This document shows, one piece after another, positions 31,221 through 40,306 of a DNA stretch of 64,000 nucleotides; position 1 is the stretch's first letter; each line of letters opens with the position of its first letter. Both the position numbers and the translations under genes were made by a program. This stretch comes from Nereida sp965655635 (GTDB taxonomy: Bacteria > Pseudomonadota > Alphaproteobacteria > Rhodobacterales > Rhodobacteraceae). The notes beneath the pieces were generated by a model that saw nothing but the letters and a program-made list of their open reading frames with translations, was not told the DNA's origin and searched no databases. The DNA is taken from NCBI RefSeq assembly GCF_965655635.1, contig NZ_CBFHHE010000013.1, forward strand, positions 1 to 64,000. The letters run 5' to 3'.

Positions 31221-31942
31221 AGTCGATCATTATCACTGGGGCAAGCAGCGGCATTGGCGCGGTCACAGCACGCTATTTCTTGCAGAACGGTTGGCGCGTT
31301 GGTCTTATGGCGCGTACGGCTTCTTCGTTGGAAGATATAGCCGGGGGCCATGAGAACGCCGTTTGCCTACCGTGTAACGTGACTGATGAAGCAGCGGTTG
31401 ATGCCGCGTTTGAAACCTTTTCACGCAATCACCGTTTAGATGTTTTGTTCAATAACGCAGGCCAGTTTGGACCGCAAAAGAGCATTGATGAAATCCAGCT
31501 GGCCGATTGGCAGGCGACCGTTGATGTAAACCTGACAGGCATGTTTTTGTGCGCCCGTGCTGCGTTTCGAACCATGCGGCACCAATCCGATCAGGGCGGT
31601 CGGATCATCAACAACGGCTCGATCAGTGCGCATACCCCGCGTGAGGGGTCGACGTGTTACACGACAACAAAACACGGCGTTTCTGGCCTGACCAAGACGA
31701 TCACACTTGATGGGCGTCCCTTTGGTATTGCTTGTGGTCAAATTGACATTGGCAATGCCCGTACAGATTTAGTGGCGAACCTTGAAGTAAAGCGTGCGGC
31801 CGACGGCTTGCCGCCGTTGCCCACAATGGCCGTTGAAGATGTGGCGAAGTCCGTCTTTCACATGGTGAGCTTACCAGAGGAAGCCAACGTTCAAACCATG
31901 ATGGTGATGGCCAGCGCAATGCCCCACATCGGGCGCGGCTAA
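31217..31942 (+). CDS. SDR family oxidoreductase
   Basis: This 241-residue short-chain dehydrogenase/reductase has the NAD(P)-binding TGASSGIGAVTARY at the N-terminus, the structural NNAG motif, catalytic Ser in NNGSISAHTPREG and the YxxxK pair in CYTTTKHGVSG. The physiological substrate cannot be predicted. It overlaps the helicase gene by four bases, implying translational coupling, though no functional link is obvious. It is convergent with the TIGR02186 gene, with 20 bases between the ends. Confidence 0.9.
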   Translation: MKSIIITGASSGIGAVTARYFLQNGWRVGLMARTASSLEDIAGGHENAVCLPCNVTDEAAVDAAFETFSRNHRLDVLFNNAGQFGPQKSIDEIQLADWQATVDVNLTGMFLCARAAFRTMRHQSDQGGRIINNGSISAHTPREGSTCYTTTKHGVSGLTKTITLDGRPFGIACGQIDIGNARTDLVANLEVKRAADGLPPLPTMAVEDVAKSVFHMVSLPEEANVQTMMVMASAMPHIGRG

Positions 31943-31962
31943 CGATACTGCATGCCGTTTTC

Positions 31963-32718
31963 TTAGCGTTGGAACACACGGAAAATTGCTGATGCACCCC
32001 AACCGGCGCTAATTGCGATGATCAGCGACAGGATACCGTAGTAGAACGGTTGTTGGCGTGACAAGTTGTACATCCAACGCTCAAGCCCCGCTTTGCGCAC
32101 ATCAAGAATCGTGCTGTAGGTTGAGATAACCTTTTTGTCTTTCAACAGAAAAACGCTGACTTCGTAGGCGCCTTCGACAAGGTTAGCAGGTAACTCAACG
32201 TCTGTGCGGAACAAGGTATTGTCGATCAGCGCGGCATCCCATTCGCGCAATTGGTATTTGTTGGCGTCTTGGCGGATGCGCATCAACGCTTTGGTGAACA
32301 GCGCCACATCGTTGTCGCCGTGGCCCTCTGCGCTTGGCTTGATAACGCGGGGTAGGGTGATCTCGTAATAACGATCTGCCTCTTCACCCAAGATATCTGC
32401 GATGGGGCGCGTTGTTTCGATCGCGTAGAACGATGGCGCTGCGTCGACCTCAACGGTTGCGGCGTTCACCCATATGCCAAAGCGGCGATCTTTGCGGTAA
32501 ACTGTGGTTGCTTGATCCGGACCCTTTACGGTGACGATCAGGTCAAGCTTGGCTTCTTGCGTCACCGCACTTTCGTGCTTGATTGCACCAAAAACCAAAA
32601 TATCTGAGCCATCGAAAGTTGTTGTAATGGCCACCTCGCTCTCGGACAGGCCAAGTACCAAGTTCTGTGCAGCGGCTGGTGTCGCCAGCAAAAGCGTGAT
32701 GAGAAAAGCACGTAGCAT
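31963..32718 (-). CDS. TIGR02186 family exported/membrane protein
   Basis: This 251-residue protein has a cleavable signal peptide (MLRAFLITLLLATPAAAQN) and a C-terminal transmembrane helix (YYGILSLIIAISAGWGASAI). The periplasmic domain is beta-rich with LVLGLSESEVAITTTFDGSD, typical of the TIGR02186 family of alphaproteobacteria. The function is unknown. It directly follows the TSUP permease gene (stop-start adjacent), a pairing usual for this family, so it may be an accessory to that transporter. Confidence 0.85.
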   Translation of the reverse strand: MLRAFLITLLLATPAAAQNLVLGLSESEVAITTTFDGSDILVFGAIKHESAVTQEAKLDLIVTVKGPDQATTVYRKDRRFGIWVNAATVEVDAAPSFYAIETTRPIADILGEEADRYYEITLPRVIKPSAEGHGDNDVALFTKALMRIRQDANKYQLREWDAALIDNTLFRTDVELPANLVEGAYEVSVFLLKDKKVISTYSTILDVRKAGLERWMYNLSRQQPFYYGILSLIIAISAGWGASAIFRVFQR

Positions 32719-33639
32719 CTAGTGCCCTCCCAAGCCGATAGAATACAGCTCCGACGGGGTCAGCAGCAGATCCAGTGCAAGCTTGGCACAGACACCAAGC
32801 ACCATCAGCGCAAGCAAAATACGCAGGTGCTCTGCCTTCATCTTGGCGCCGATCCGCGTTCCGACCTGTGCGCCGATAACGCCGCCAACCAATAGCAAAA
32901 CCGCCAGCATCATATCCACGGTATAGTTTGTGGTGGCGTGCAGCATTGTGGTGAACGCGGTTACAAAGATGATCTGAAAAAGGGATGTCCCCACGACAAC
33001 TTTAGTAGGCATGCCAAGCAGATAGATCATCGCAGGCACCATAATAAAGCCGCCGCCAACGCCCATGATTGCTGCCAGAATACCCACGACAACACCAACG
33101 ATCACAGGCGGGATCACACTAATATAGAGGCCCGAGACGCGGAACTTCATCTTGAACGGCAGCGAGTGAATCCACGTGTGGTTCTTGCGCTTGCGCGGTG
33201 CCGTGCCCGCAGGGGCGTTGGTGCGGCGGATCGCGTTGAGGCTTTCGATAAACATCAAACCGCCGACAACGCCCAAAAAGACAACGTAACAAAGCTTTAC
33301 CAGCAGATCGACTTGCCCCAAGGACTTCAGGTAGTTGAAAACAACCACACCCAGTGCTGCGCCGATCAGTCCCCCCACAAGGAGAACGGTGCCCATCCTG
33401 AAATCAACGGTTTTTCGTTTGAAGTGCGCAAGCACACCAGAGAACGACGAGGCTACAATCTGGTTTGCTTCAGTGGCCACAGCAACTGCGGGCGGGATGC
33501 CGATAAAGAACAGCAAGGGGGTCATCAGAAAGCCACCACCCACACCAAACATCCCTGACAAGATACCGACGATGCCGCCGAGACCTAACAAAAGAAATGC
33601 GTTAACGGAAACTTCCGCGATGGGCAGGTAGATTTGCAT
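32719..33639 (-). CDS. TSUP (TauE/SafE) family sulfite/sulfur-compound permease
   Basis: This 306-residue polytopic membrane protein of the TSUP family has two homologous halves carrying GGIVGILSGMFGVGGGFLMTP near the N-terminus and VVVGILAAIMGVGGGFIMVPA in the second half. A basic cytoplasmic loop (TAPRKRKNHTW) separates them. Family members export sulfite, sulfoacetate or related anions; the substrate here is unknown. It is co-oriented with and abuts the TIGR02186 gene. It is a different subfamily from the single TSUP gene at 14171. Confidence 0.88.
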   Translation of the reverse strand: MQIYLPIAEVSVNAFLLLGLGGIVGILSGMFGVGGGFLMTPLLFFIGIPPAVAVATEANQIVASSFSGVLAHFKRKTVDFRMGTVLLVGGLIGAALGVVVFNYLKSLGQVDLLVKLCYVVFLGVVGGLMFIESLNAIRRTNAPAGTAPRKRKNHTWIHSLPFKMKFRVSGLYISVIPPVIVGVVVGILAAIMGVGGGFIMVPAMIYLLGMPTKVVVGTSLFQIIFVTAFTTMLHATTNYTVDMMLAVLLLVGGVIGAQVGTRIGAKMKAEHLRILLALMVLGVCAKLALDLLLTPSELYSIGLGGH

Positions 33640-33708
33640 GGCTTTCCTTCAACCTATTCTGGCCTGACTTCAACCGCCAAATTGAAAAGCACTATGAGTC
33701 CAGTTGTC

Positions 33709-34686
33709 TTACCGCTCTTTCACATATGGCTCGCCGCCAGCCCGCGGGGGGATGGCTTTTCCAACAAATCCGGCCAAGATCACAACTGTCAAAATGTACG
33801 GCAATGCATCAAGCAATTGGATTTGCACTTTGAAGCCAAACGCCGCGGTCAAAAGATCAGGACGCAAGGCAATCGCTTGTAGATAGCCAAACAACAGACA
33901 CGCGGCCAATGCATACCACGGCCGCCACTTGGCAAAGATCAGCGCGGCAAGGGCGATGTAGCCACGGCCTGCGGTCATGTCTTTGACGAAGCCTGCCTGC
34001 AGTGCGGTCGCCAAATAGGCACCCGCAAGCCCGCACAATACACCGCAAATTAAGACTGCCGCATAGCGCAGGCCAACCACGGAAACGCCCGCGGTATCGA
34101 CCGCGGCGGGGTTCTCACCGACGGCGCGCAGGCGCAGGCCGAAGCGTGTGCGAAACAGGACCCACCACGTCAGCGGCACCATTGCGACTGCCACATAAAC
34201 CAGCAGAGCATGCCCGCCGATCAAGCTGGCGTAAACCGGTCCCGCAACGGGCACAGGCATGAAAGTTTCGGCGAACGGAAATTCAATTGGGTTGAACCGC
34301 GCAGCGCCCTCAAGCTGGGGTGTGCGCCCGCCTTGTTTGAACCAGCTTTGTGCAATCAAAACGGTCATTCCAGCAGCGAGAAAATTGATTGCCACCCCAG
34401 AGATAAGTTGGTTGCCGCGGAATGTGATCGAGGCCAGACCGTGGATGATTGACAAGGTGACTGAGGCCAAAATGCCGGCCCCAAGCCCAAGCCAAACAGA
34501 GCCCGTGTTGAAGCTGATCGCGGCAGAAAAGAACGCGGAAATCAACATTTTGCCTTCAAGGCCGATGTCAAAAATACCTGCACGTTCGCTGAACAGTCCG
34601 GCAAGGCACGCCAATAACAAGGGCGTCGCCAACCGGATTGATGTCTCAAGAACAGGAACGGAGAAGAGGTTCAGAAAATCCCACAT
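33709..34686 (-). CDS. ABC transporter permease (BMP/nucleoside-type), second subunit
   Basis: This 325-residue inner-membrane permease of the branched-chain/ribose-like BPD_transp_2 family corresponds to the shorter permease of Bmp-type nucleoside importers. It has about nine transmembrane segments, the conserved FSERAGIFDIGLEGKMLISA at the N-terminus, GNQLISGVAINFLAAGMTVL and RAVGENPAAVDTAGVSV, the EAA-like coupling loop. Its start overlaps the stop of the partner permease by one base. It closes a four-gene minus-strand string: binding protein, ATPase, permease, permease. Confidence 0.92.
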   Translation of the reverse strand: MWDFLNLFSVPVLETSIRLATPLLLACLAGLFSERAGIFDIGLEGKMLISAFFSAAISFNTGSVWLGLGAGILASVTLSIIHGLASITFRGNQLISGVAINFLAAGMTVLIAQSWFKQGGRTPQLEGAARFNPIEFPFAETFMPVPVAGPVYASLIGGHALLVYVAVAMVPLTWWVLFRTRFGLRLRAVGENPAAVDTAGVSVVGLRYAAVLICGVLCGLAGAYLATALQAGFVKDMTAGRGYIALAALIFAKWRPWYALAACLLFGYLQAIALRPDLLTAAFGFKVQIQLLDALPYILTVVILAGFVGKAIPPRAGGEPYVKER

Positions 34687-35783
34687 TATGCTGCTCCCTC
34701 TTTGCGCATCATTAAGAATATTTTCTCAAGGGGTATGCGGATCATGTTGTCGAGCGCCCCTGTGAACATGATGACCAGCGCCTGGATCACGATGATCAAT
34801 TCACGGGGGATGTTCGTCCAAAGCGCCAGTTCTGCACCGCCCTGATACAAAAAGCCAAACAAGATCGCGGCAAGAAGCACCCCAAGCGGGTGGCTGCGGC
34901 CCATCAGTGCCACGGCGATGCCGATGAAACCGGCGCCTTCGACGCTGCCTAACACCAGACGCTCGGCCTCGCCCATGACGTTGTTGATCGCCATGCAGCC
35001 CGCCAACGCGCCCGAGATGATCATTGAGATGATAATAATTTTGGTAGGGCTGATGCCGGCGTATTTCGCGGCGCTTTCGCTTTCGCCGTAGGCGCGAATT
35101 TCAAAGCCCAGACGGGTCCGCCAGATCAAGAACCAAACGCCGACGCAGGCCAGCAAGCTTATGAAAAAGCTGACGTTTGCAGGTGCGCCACGGAACACTG
35201 GCTTTTCGCCCCAGCTGAACAAATCTTGGAATGTCGGAAGGTGCGTGGTGGCCGCAAATTTTGCGGTTGCCGGATCCATCGCACCTGAGGGTTTGAGCAT
35301 ACCCACCAAGAGGTAGTTCAAAAGCGCTGCTGCAATGAAGTTGAACATGATTGTGGTGATAACAATGTGGCTGCCCCGTTTGGCTTGCAAATACGCAGGG
35401 ATCGCAGCCCAAATTGCAGCAAAAGCAGCAGCGCCGATAATGGCCACGGGCAAAGCCAGTGCCCAGTGCGGAAACGGAATATAAAGACACACCAATGCCA
35501 CGCCCAAACCGCCAAGCATGGCCTGTCCCTCACCGCCAATGTTGAACATGCGCGCATGAAACGCGACTGATACGGCAAGGCCTGTGAAGATAAAGTTGGT
35601 CGCGTAGTAAAGCGTGTAGCCCCAGCCATAGGTAGAACCAATAGCGCCTTCGACCATTAGCTTTGCAGCCGCAATAGGGTCTTCACCGATGGCAAGGATC
35701 ACTAGCGCCGACAGCACTGCCGCAAGAATAAGCGAAATAAGAGGGACCAGAACCGCGTCGGCCCACTTTGGGATCACATCCAT
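34686..35783 (-). CDS. ABC transporter permease (BMP/nucleoside-type), first subunit
   Basis: This 365-residue inner-membrane permease has about ten transmembrane segments and the family signatures NIGGEGQAMLGGLG, RAYGESESAAKYAGISP (coupling loop) and EGAGFIGIAVALMGRSHPLG. It is the longer of the two permeases of a BMP-family importer. Members import purine or other nucleosides, though some related systems take up other small molecules. It starts four bases after the ATPase stop and overlaps the second permease by one base. Confidence 0.92.
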   Translation of the reverse strand: MDVIPKWADAVLVPLISLILAAVLSALVILAIGEDPIAAAKLMVEGAIGSTYGWGYTLYYATNFIFTGLAVSVAFHARMFNIGGEGQAMLGGLGVALVCLYIPFPHWALALPVAIIGAAAFAAIWAAIPAYLQAKRGSHIVITTIMFNFIAAALLNYLLVGMLKPSGAMDPATAKFAATTHLPTFQDLFSWGEKPVFRGAPANVSFFISLLACVGVWFLIWRTRLGFEIRAYGESESAAKYAGISPTKIIIISMIISGALAGCMAINNVMGEAERLVLGSVEGAGFIGIAVALMGRSHPLGVLLAAILFGFLYQGGAELALWTNIPRELIIVIQALVIMFTGALDNMIRIPLEKIFLMMRKEGAA

Positions 35784-35786
35784 GCT

Positions 35787-37358
35787 CTAGCCCTCCTGTA
35801 CTGCGTTTTGAGGCTGCGCGGCGGCGGCCTCGCGGGTCATGCCAGCCATCATCAGGCCCAGCTCTTTTTCATCTGTCTCATCGGGTAAACGTTCGCCCAT
35901 GATTTGGCCGTCAAACATCACAGCAATCCGGTCAGATAGTGCGAGGATTTCTTCCAACTCAACCGAGACCAGCAGGATTGCTTTGCCTTTATCGCGCAGG
36001 GCGACAATCTGTTGGTGGATGAATTCAATAGCGCCAATATCGACGCCGCGGGTGGGCTGACCGATCAGCAACAAATCCGGGTTCCGCTCAATCTCGCGGG
36101 CCAAAACGATCTTTTGTTGGTTGCCCCCCGAAAAGGATTTTGCCGCCAGCTTTGGGTTGGGTGGGCGCACGTCAAAGCGGTCCATCTTTTCTTCGGTGTC
36201 TTGGCGCAGTGCGGCGTTGTCCATCATTAGGCGGCTGCGGTTGTAGCGGTTATCGTGATGATAGCCGAAGCCAGTGTTTTCCCACGCCGCGAAATTCATA
36301 ATAAGGCCTTCGCGCTGCCTGTCTTCGGGAACGTGCGCAATGCCCCGTGCGCGCCGTGACTGTCCATCTGAATGGCGCCCAGTAAGATCAATTTCAGCGC
36401 CGTTCAGTTTGACCAAGCCTTCGCCGGATTGGATGCCGCCCAAGACTTCAAGCAACTCTGACTGCCCGTTGCCGGCCACGCCAGCAATGCCCAAAACCTC
36501 GCCAGCGCGCACAGTCAAATCAATGCCCTTGAGACGGTGAACGCCTTTGTCGTCGCTGACGTTTAGCCCCTTCACTTCAAGGACAGCCTCGCGCGGTTTT
36601 GCGGGTACTTTATCAACGCGCAGCAATACTTTGCGGCCAACCATCAACTCGGCCAGTTGTTGCGGGCTTGTCTCGGATGTCTTGACCGTGGCGGTCATTT
36701 CACCGCGCCGCATCACGCTTACGGTATCGGTGACATCCATAATTTCACGCAGCTTGTGTGTGATGAGGATAATCGTTTTCCCCTCAGCCTTGAGGCGCTG
36801 CAGAATGCGAAAAAGCTGATCTGCTTCTGCGGGGGTTAGAACGCCCGTTGGCTCATCAAGGATCAAAATGTCCGCTTGCCGGTAAAGCGCCTTAAGGATT
36901 TCAACGCGCTGCTGCATTCCCACGCCGATTTCTTCAATCAAGGCATCAGGATCCACGTTCAAGCCGTATTCACTTGCAAGGTTGATCAGTTCTTTGCGCG
37001 CCTTGCGCAGTGACGGGCCAAGGCTCCAGCCATCTTCCGCGCCTAGTACGACGTTCTCAAGAACTGTAAAATTTTCGACCAGTTTAAAGTGCTGGAACAC
37101 CATACCAATGCCCGCGGCAATCGCGGCTTGGCTGTCAGGGATTTCTGTTCTTCTACCGCTGATGAAAACCTCGCCTGTGTCGGCTTTGTAAAAGCCGTAA
37201 AGGATGCTCATCAGGGTTGATTTGCCTGCGCCATTTTCACCGATAATGCCATGGATTGTGCCGGGCATTACGCGAATTGAAATGTCTTTGTTGGCTTGAA
37301 CCGGTCCAAAGGCTTTCGAGATGCCCTTAAGTTCGATGGCGGGAGCAATATCAGTCAT
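35787..37358 (-). CDS. ABC transporter ATP-binding protein with two nucleotide-binding domains (BMP/nucleoside-type)
   Basis: This 523-residue ATPase has two fused ABC domains. Domain 1 has Walker A GENGAGKST, signature-region GVGMQQRVEILKAL and Walker B ILILDEPTGVL. Domain 2 has GVAGNGQSELLE in place of a canonical Walker A, signature SFSGGNQQKIVLAREI and LLIGQPTRGVD in the Walker B region. The degenerate second site is normal for the RbsA/YufO-like class. It energises the two permeases encoded directly downstream. Confidence 0.93.
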   Translation of the reverse strand: MTDIAPAIELKGISKAFGPVQANKDISIRVMPGTIHGIIGENGAGKSTLMSILYGFYKADTGEVFISGRRTEIPDSQAAIAAGIGMVFQHFKLVENFTVLENVVLGAEDGWSLGPSLRKARKELINLASEYGLNVDPDALIEEIGVGMQQRVEILKALYRQADILILDEPTGVLTPAEADQLFRILQRLKAEGKTIILITHKLREIMDVTDTVSVMRRGEMTATVKTSETSPQQLAELMVGRKVLLRVDKVPAKPREAVLEVKGLNVSDDKGVHRLKGIDLTVRAGEVLGIAGVAGNGQSELLEVLGGIQSGEGLVKLNGAEIDLTGRHSDGQSRRARGIAHVPEDRQREGLIMNFAAWENTGFGYHHDNRYNRSRLMMDNAALRQDTEEKMDRFDVRPPNPKLAAKSFSGGNQQKIVLAREIERNPDLLLIGQPTRGVDIGAIEFIHQQIVALRDKGKAILLVSVELEEILALSDRIAVMFDGQIMGERLPDETDEKELGLMMAGMTREAAAAQPQNAVQEG

Positions 37359-37392
37359 CAGAAATAAACGCCTGCGTTGTCTGAATAGGAAA

Positions 37393-37422
37393 GGGCCGCG
37401 CAGATTGTCCTCCGCGCGGCCC
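37393..37422 (-). other. Intergenic hairpin between BMP binding protein and ATPase genes
   Basis: A perfect nine-base G+C stem GGGCCGCGC / GCGCGGCCC with a twelve-base loop lies just downstream of the binding-protein stop. On the minus strand it is followed by TTTCCT rather than a full T-run. Such hairpins after binding-protein genes commonly raise the yield of the binding protein over the membrane subunits by mRNA stabilisation or partial termination. Confidence 0.6.
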
Positions 37423-37437
37423 GATGGGTGTTACGTC

Positions 37438-38433
37438 TTAGAAGTCCAGCGCAGGGCAGGATTCGTCTGACATGTAGTCATGTACTTTGATGTCGCCGCT
37501 GATGATTTTGTCAGCCGCTGCATATGTTTCAGACAGCATCGCGTATGTTACGAGGGCTTCGTTGTTCTCATCAAGCGCAACGCCAACACCGCGGTTTGAC
37601 AGGTCCATGACATTGAAGCCTGTTTCCATGTCTGTGCCGTCAAGCATGGCTTTGTAGACAGCATTATCCACGCGCTTGAGCATTGATGTAAGAACTTTTC
37701 CTGGGTGCAGGTAGTTTTGGTTGCTGTCCACGCCGATAGACAAGATGCCTTCGTCAGCCGCTGTCTGTAGAACACCAAGACCGGTGCCGCCTGCCGCTGC
37801 ATAAACAACGTCAGAACCTTGGCTGATTTGCGCTTTGGTCAGTTCGGAACCTTTCACCGGATCATTCCAGGCAGCGCCGGTTGTGCCGGTCATGTTGGAG
37901 ATCACTGTGATGTCAGCGTTTGCTGCTTTTGCGCCTTGTGCATAGCCACACGCAAAGCGGCGGATCAGTGGAATGTCCATGCCACCAATGAATGAAACTG
38001 TGCCAGTTTCAGATGCGTTCGCCGCCATGATGCCCGCAAGGTATGAACCTTCGTGCTCGTTGAATACAACAGAGCGAACGTTTGGCTGGTCTACAACCAT
38101 GTCGATGATCGCGAACTTTGTATCAGGATAATCAGGTGCAACTTCGCTCAGCGCTGAGCCGAACGCAAAACCTGCCATGACGATTGGGTTAGCACCGGAT
38201 TCCGCAAAGCGGCGCAGAGCTTGCTCACGCTGTGCGTCTGACTGCAATTCGATCTCTTTGAATGTGCCACCAGTTTCTTCGGCCCAACGTGATGCACCAT
38301 TGAACGCAGCTTCGTTGAATGATTTGTCGAACTTGCCGCCCAAATCGAAGATGATCGCAGGATCAGCAACAGCAGCAGTTGCGGTCAGAGCAAGACCAGT
38401 TGCGGCGCTCATCAGTTTCGTCATGATTGTCAT
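37438..38433 (-). CDS. BMP family ABC transporter substrate-binding lipoprotein/periplasmic protein
   Basis: This 331-residue periplasmic solute-binding protein of the BMP (PnrA/Med) family binds nucleosides in characterised members. A signal peptide is visible (MTIMTKLMSAATGLALTATA, then AVA). Mature family motifs include IIFDLGGKFDKSFNEAAFNG, NPIVMAGFAFGSAL and IGGMDIPLIRRFACGYAQG. There is no lipobox, so it is probably soluble periplasmic. ATG 38433 has GGGGAG upstream; the longer frame to 38517 is rejected. It is the first gene of the importer string. Confidence 0.93.
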   Translation of the reverse strand: MTIMTKLMSAATGLALTATAAVADPAIIFDLGGKFDKSFNEAAFNGASRWAEETGGTFKEIELQSDAQREQALRRFAESGANPIVMAGFAFGSALSEVAPDYPDTKFAIIDMVVDQPNVRSVVFNEHEGSYLAGIMAANASETGTVSFIGGMDIPLIRRFACGYAQGAKAANADITVISNMTGTTGAAWNDPVKGSELTKAQISQGSDVVYAAAGGTGLGVLQTAADEGILSIGVDSNQNYLHPGKVLTSMLKRVDNAVYKAMLDGTDMETGFNVMDLSNRGVGVALDENNEALVTYAMLSETYAAADKIISGDIKVHDYMSDESCPALDF

Positions 38434-38633
38434 GAGTATCTCCCCAAGGATTTCTAAATCGAGACGAGGCACGCCAAATCGCAGATTTGATTGTCGCCCT
38501 CGCAGAGCGCAGGTCATGCCGAATTGGTAGCCTACACCCTTGTGGGCGACAGTAAGCGGCAGGGCGCGCGGGGGGTCAAGTGCGATTCATATTTCCGTAA
38601 CGTGTAGGCGCAGTAAGCGCATAAAAATGTGCG

Positions 38634-39083
38634 TTAAATTGGCAATTTGCGCTGCATTACGATAGCATCGAGCGCTTCACCACCAGATGTTGGGGTGTAA
38701 TAGGCTTTGCGGCGACCAACTTGATGATAGCCGAGGCTTTCATACAGCGCCAACGCACCTAGATTCGGTGCAGCCACTTCAAGAAATATCTGCACTGCGC
38801 TGCGTGTTTGTAAGTGGGAATGAAGGCTGTCCATCACGGCTTTGGCGCGACCTTGTCGTTGGTGATCCGGATGGGTCGCGATGGTCAATAGTTCCGCCTC
38901 ATCTGCGATGATCCGAGAAAGGGCAAAGCACTGCGCGCCGCCGACCACAAAACAACTTGGGCTTTGAAGCAGTTCAGAAAACTCACGCACTGACCAAGGG
39001 CGGGTTAGCTCAAAAGCCGCGGCGTGCGTTTGGGCCATGGCCTGTGGCGTAAGTTGGCTTTGGGGGGGTGCCGTCTTCGTCAT
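38634..39083 (-). CDS. rimI: GNAT acetyltransferase, probable ribosomal protein S18 alanine acetyltransferase
   Basis: This 149-residue GNAT-fold N-acetyltransferase has the acetyl-CoA-binding segment LLTIATHPDHQRQGRAKAVM and the C-terminal ALYESLGYHQVGRRKAYY, both typical of RimI. It directly follows tsaB (three bases between), a gene pairing seen across bacteria. RimI acetylates the N-terminus of S18. The substrate is inferred from family and context. Confidence 0.85.
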   Translation of the reverse strand: MTKTAPPQSQLTPQAMAQTHAAAFELTRPWSVREFSELLQSPSCFVVGGAQCFALSRIIADEAELLTIATHPDHQRQGRAKAVMDSLHSHLQTRSAVQIFLEVAAPNLGALALYESLGYHQVGRRKAYYTPTSGGEALDAIVMQRKLPI

Positions 39084-39086
39084 TGC

Positions 39087-39671
39087 CTATGCCAAAATGC
39101 GCGGGGGCGTGTCTCGTGAGGGGGCGGCGTCCGCTGGGCGCATATAAAATGGCTTCGGCGGAGCGTCTTGGGGCGATTTTTCGGCGGCAAGCTTTGCGAT
39201 GGCCACAGCAATTTGATGTGTTGCAGTTTGCGCTGTAACGATTGCGATACCGTCAGGGTTCGCGCTTGCGGCATCGGTGAAAAATGGTTCTGTTGAATTT
39301 GTGTCAAAGCGCTGGGCGTAGACGTTACCGCGCTTTGCATCCACAAGCGACACAACTGGCTGCGGGGCATCAAGTGCGTAGGCTTCAAGCGTTGTCACAC
39401 CAATTGCCGGAACTCCAAGGGACAGCGCCAAACCGCGCGCTGCAGAAACGGAAATGCGAATGCCCGTAAAGTTCCCGGGCCCTGTGCCCACGCCAATACG
39501 GGTGATGTCGGCATAGCTCGCGCCGGCCTTTGTAAGCGCGTCCTCAATCTTGGGGAAAAGCTGCTCGGCTTGGCCTTTTGCCATTTCGTCAAACGAGGCG
39601 GCACAAACAGTATCGCCGTCCAAAACACAGACGGCGATATGTGGGCCAGAGGTGTCAAACGCGAGGATCAC
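39087..39671 (-). CDS. tsaB: tRNA threonylcarbamoyladenosine biosynthesis protein TsaB
   Basis: This 194-residue protein is a TsaB-type (YeaZ) partner of TsaD in making the t6A modification of ANN-decoding tRNAs. It opens with LAFDTSGPHIAVCVLDGD and has GVGTGPGNFTGIRISVSAARG, the family signature of the dimer interface and degenerate ATPase fold. It overlaps the upstream nfu gene by four bases and is followed by rimI. Confidence 0.92.
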   Translation of the reverse strand: MILAFDTSGPHIAVCVLDGDTVCAASFDEMAKGQAEQLFPKIEDALTKAGASYADITRIGVGTGPGNFTGIRISVSAARGLALSLGVPAIGVTTLEAYALDAPQPVVSLVDAKRGNVYAQRFDTNSTEPFFTDAASANPDGIAIVTAQTATHQIAVAIAKLAAEKSPQDAPPKPFYMRPADAAPSRDTPPRILA

Positions 39672-40228
39672 GCGGCGACGGGGCGCACTTCGATCACCTC
39701 GGGGATGTAGTGGCGCAACAAGTTCTCAATGCCCATTTTGAGCGTTAGCGTGGACGATGGGCATCCCGCGCAGGCACCTTGCATGTGCAAATATACGATG
39801 CCGCGGTCAAAGCCGTGAAACGTAATATCACCACCGTCCTGAGCAACTGCCGGACGAACGCGCGTGTCGAGAAGTTCTTTAATCTGGCCGACAATCTCGC
39901 CGTCTTCGCCGGTGTGTTCCGCGTGACCAGACGAGGTGTTTTCGCCTTCCATAACGGGTTGGCCTGACTGGAAATGCTCCATGATCGCGCCAAGAAGGGC
40001 TGGCTTCAGGTGATCCCATTCGGCGTCATCCGCTTTGGTTACTGTTACAAAGTCCAGACCAAAGAACACCGCCGTTACGCCTTGCACTGCGAAAAGACGC
40101 GTGGCCAGCGGCGATGAGGCCGCAGCTTCTGGGGTCGTGAAATCTGCCGTACCCATGTCCAGCACTTCTTGTCCTGGAAGGAACTTCAATGTGGCGGGGT
40201 TTGGCGTGGACTCGGTTTGAATGAACAT
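39668..40228 (-). CDS. NifU family Fe-S scaffold protein (Nfu type)
   Basis: This 186-residue protein combines an N-terminal Nfu_N domain (MFIQTESTPNPATLKFLPG) with a C-terminal NifU domain carrying the cluster-binding CAGCPSS (CxxC), and is thus an Nfu-type iron-sulfur carrier. It matures [4Fe-4S] proteins. ATG 40228 has AAGGAG upstream and starts the conserved Nfu N-terminus; the open frame to 40279 is leader. It overlaps tsaB by four bases. Confidence 0.92.
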   Translation of the reverse strand: MFIQTESTPNPATLKFLPGQEVLDMGTADFTTPEAAASSPLATRLFAVQGVTAVFFGLDFVTVTKADDAEWDHLKPALLGAIMEHFQSGQPVMEGENTSSGHAEHTGEDGEIVGQIKELLDTRVRPAVAQDGGDITFHGFDRGIVYLHMQGACAGCPSSTLTLKMGIENLLRHYIPEVIEVRPVAA

Positions 40229-40306
40229 CGGAAAGGTCTCCTTTGCATCAAATATGCGATCGCTACGCCATTTAGTCAATAGTTTAGAATGGTTCTAAAA
40301 CGTAAT

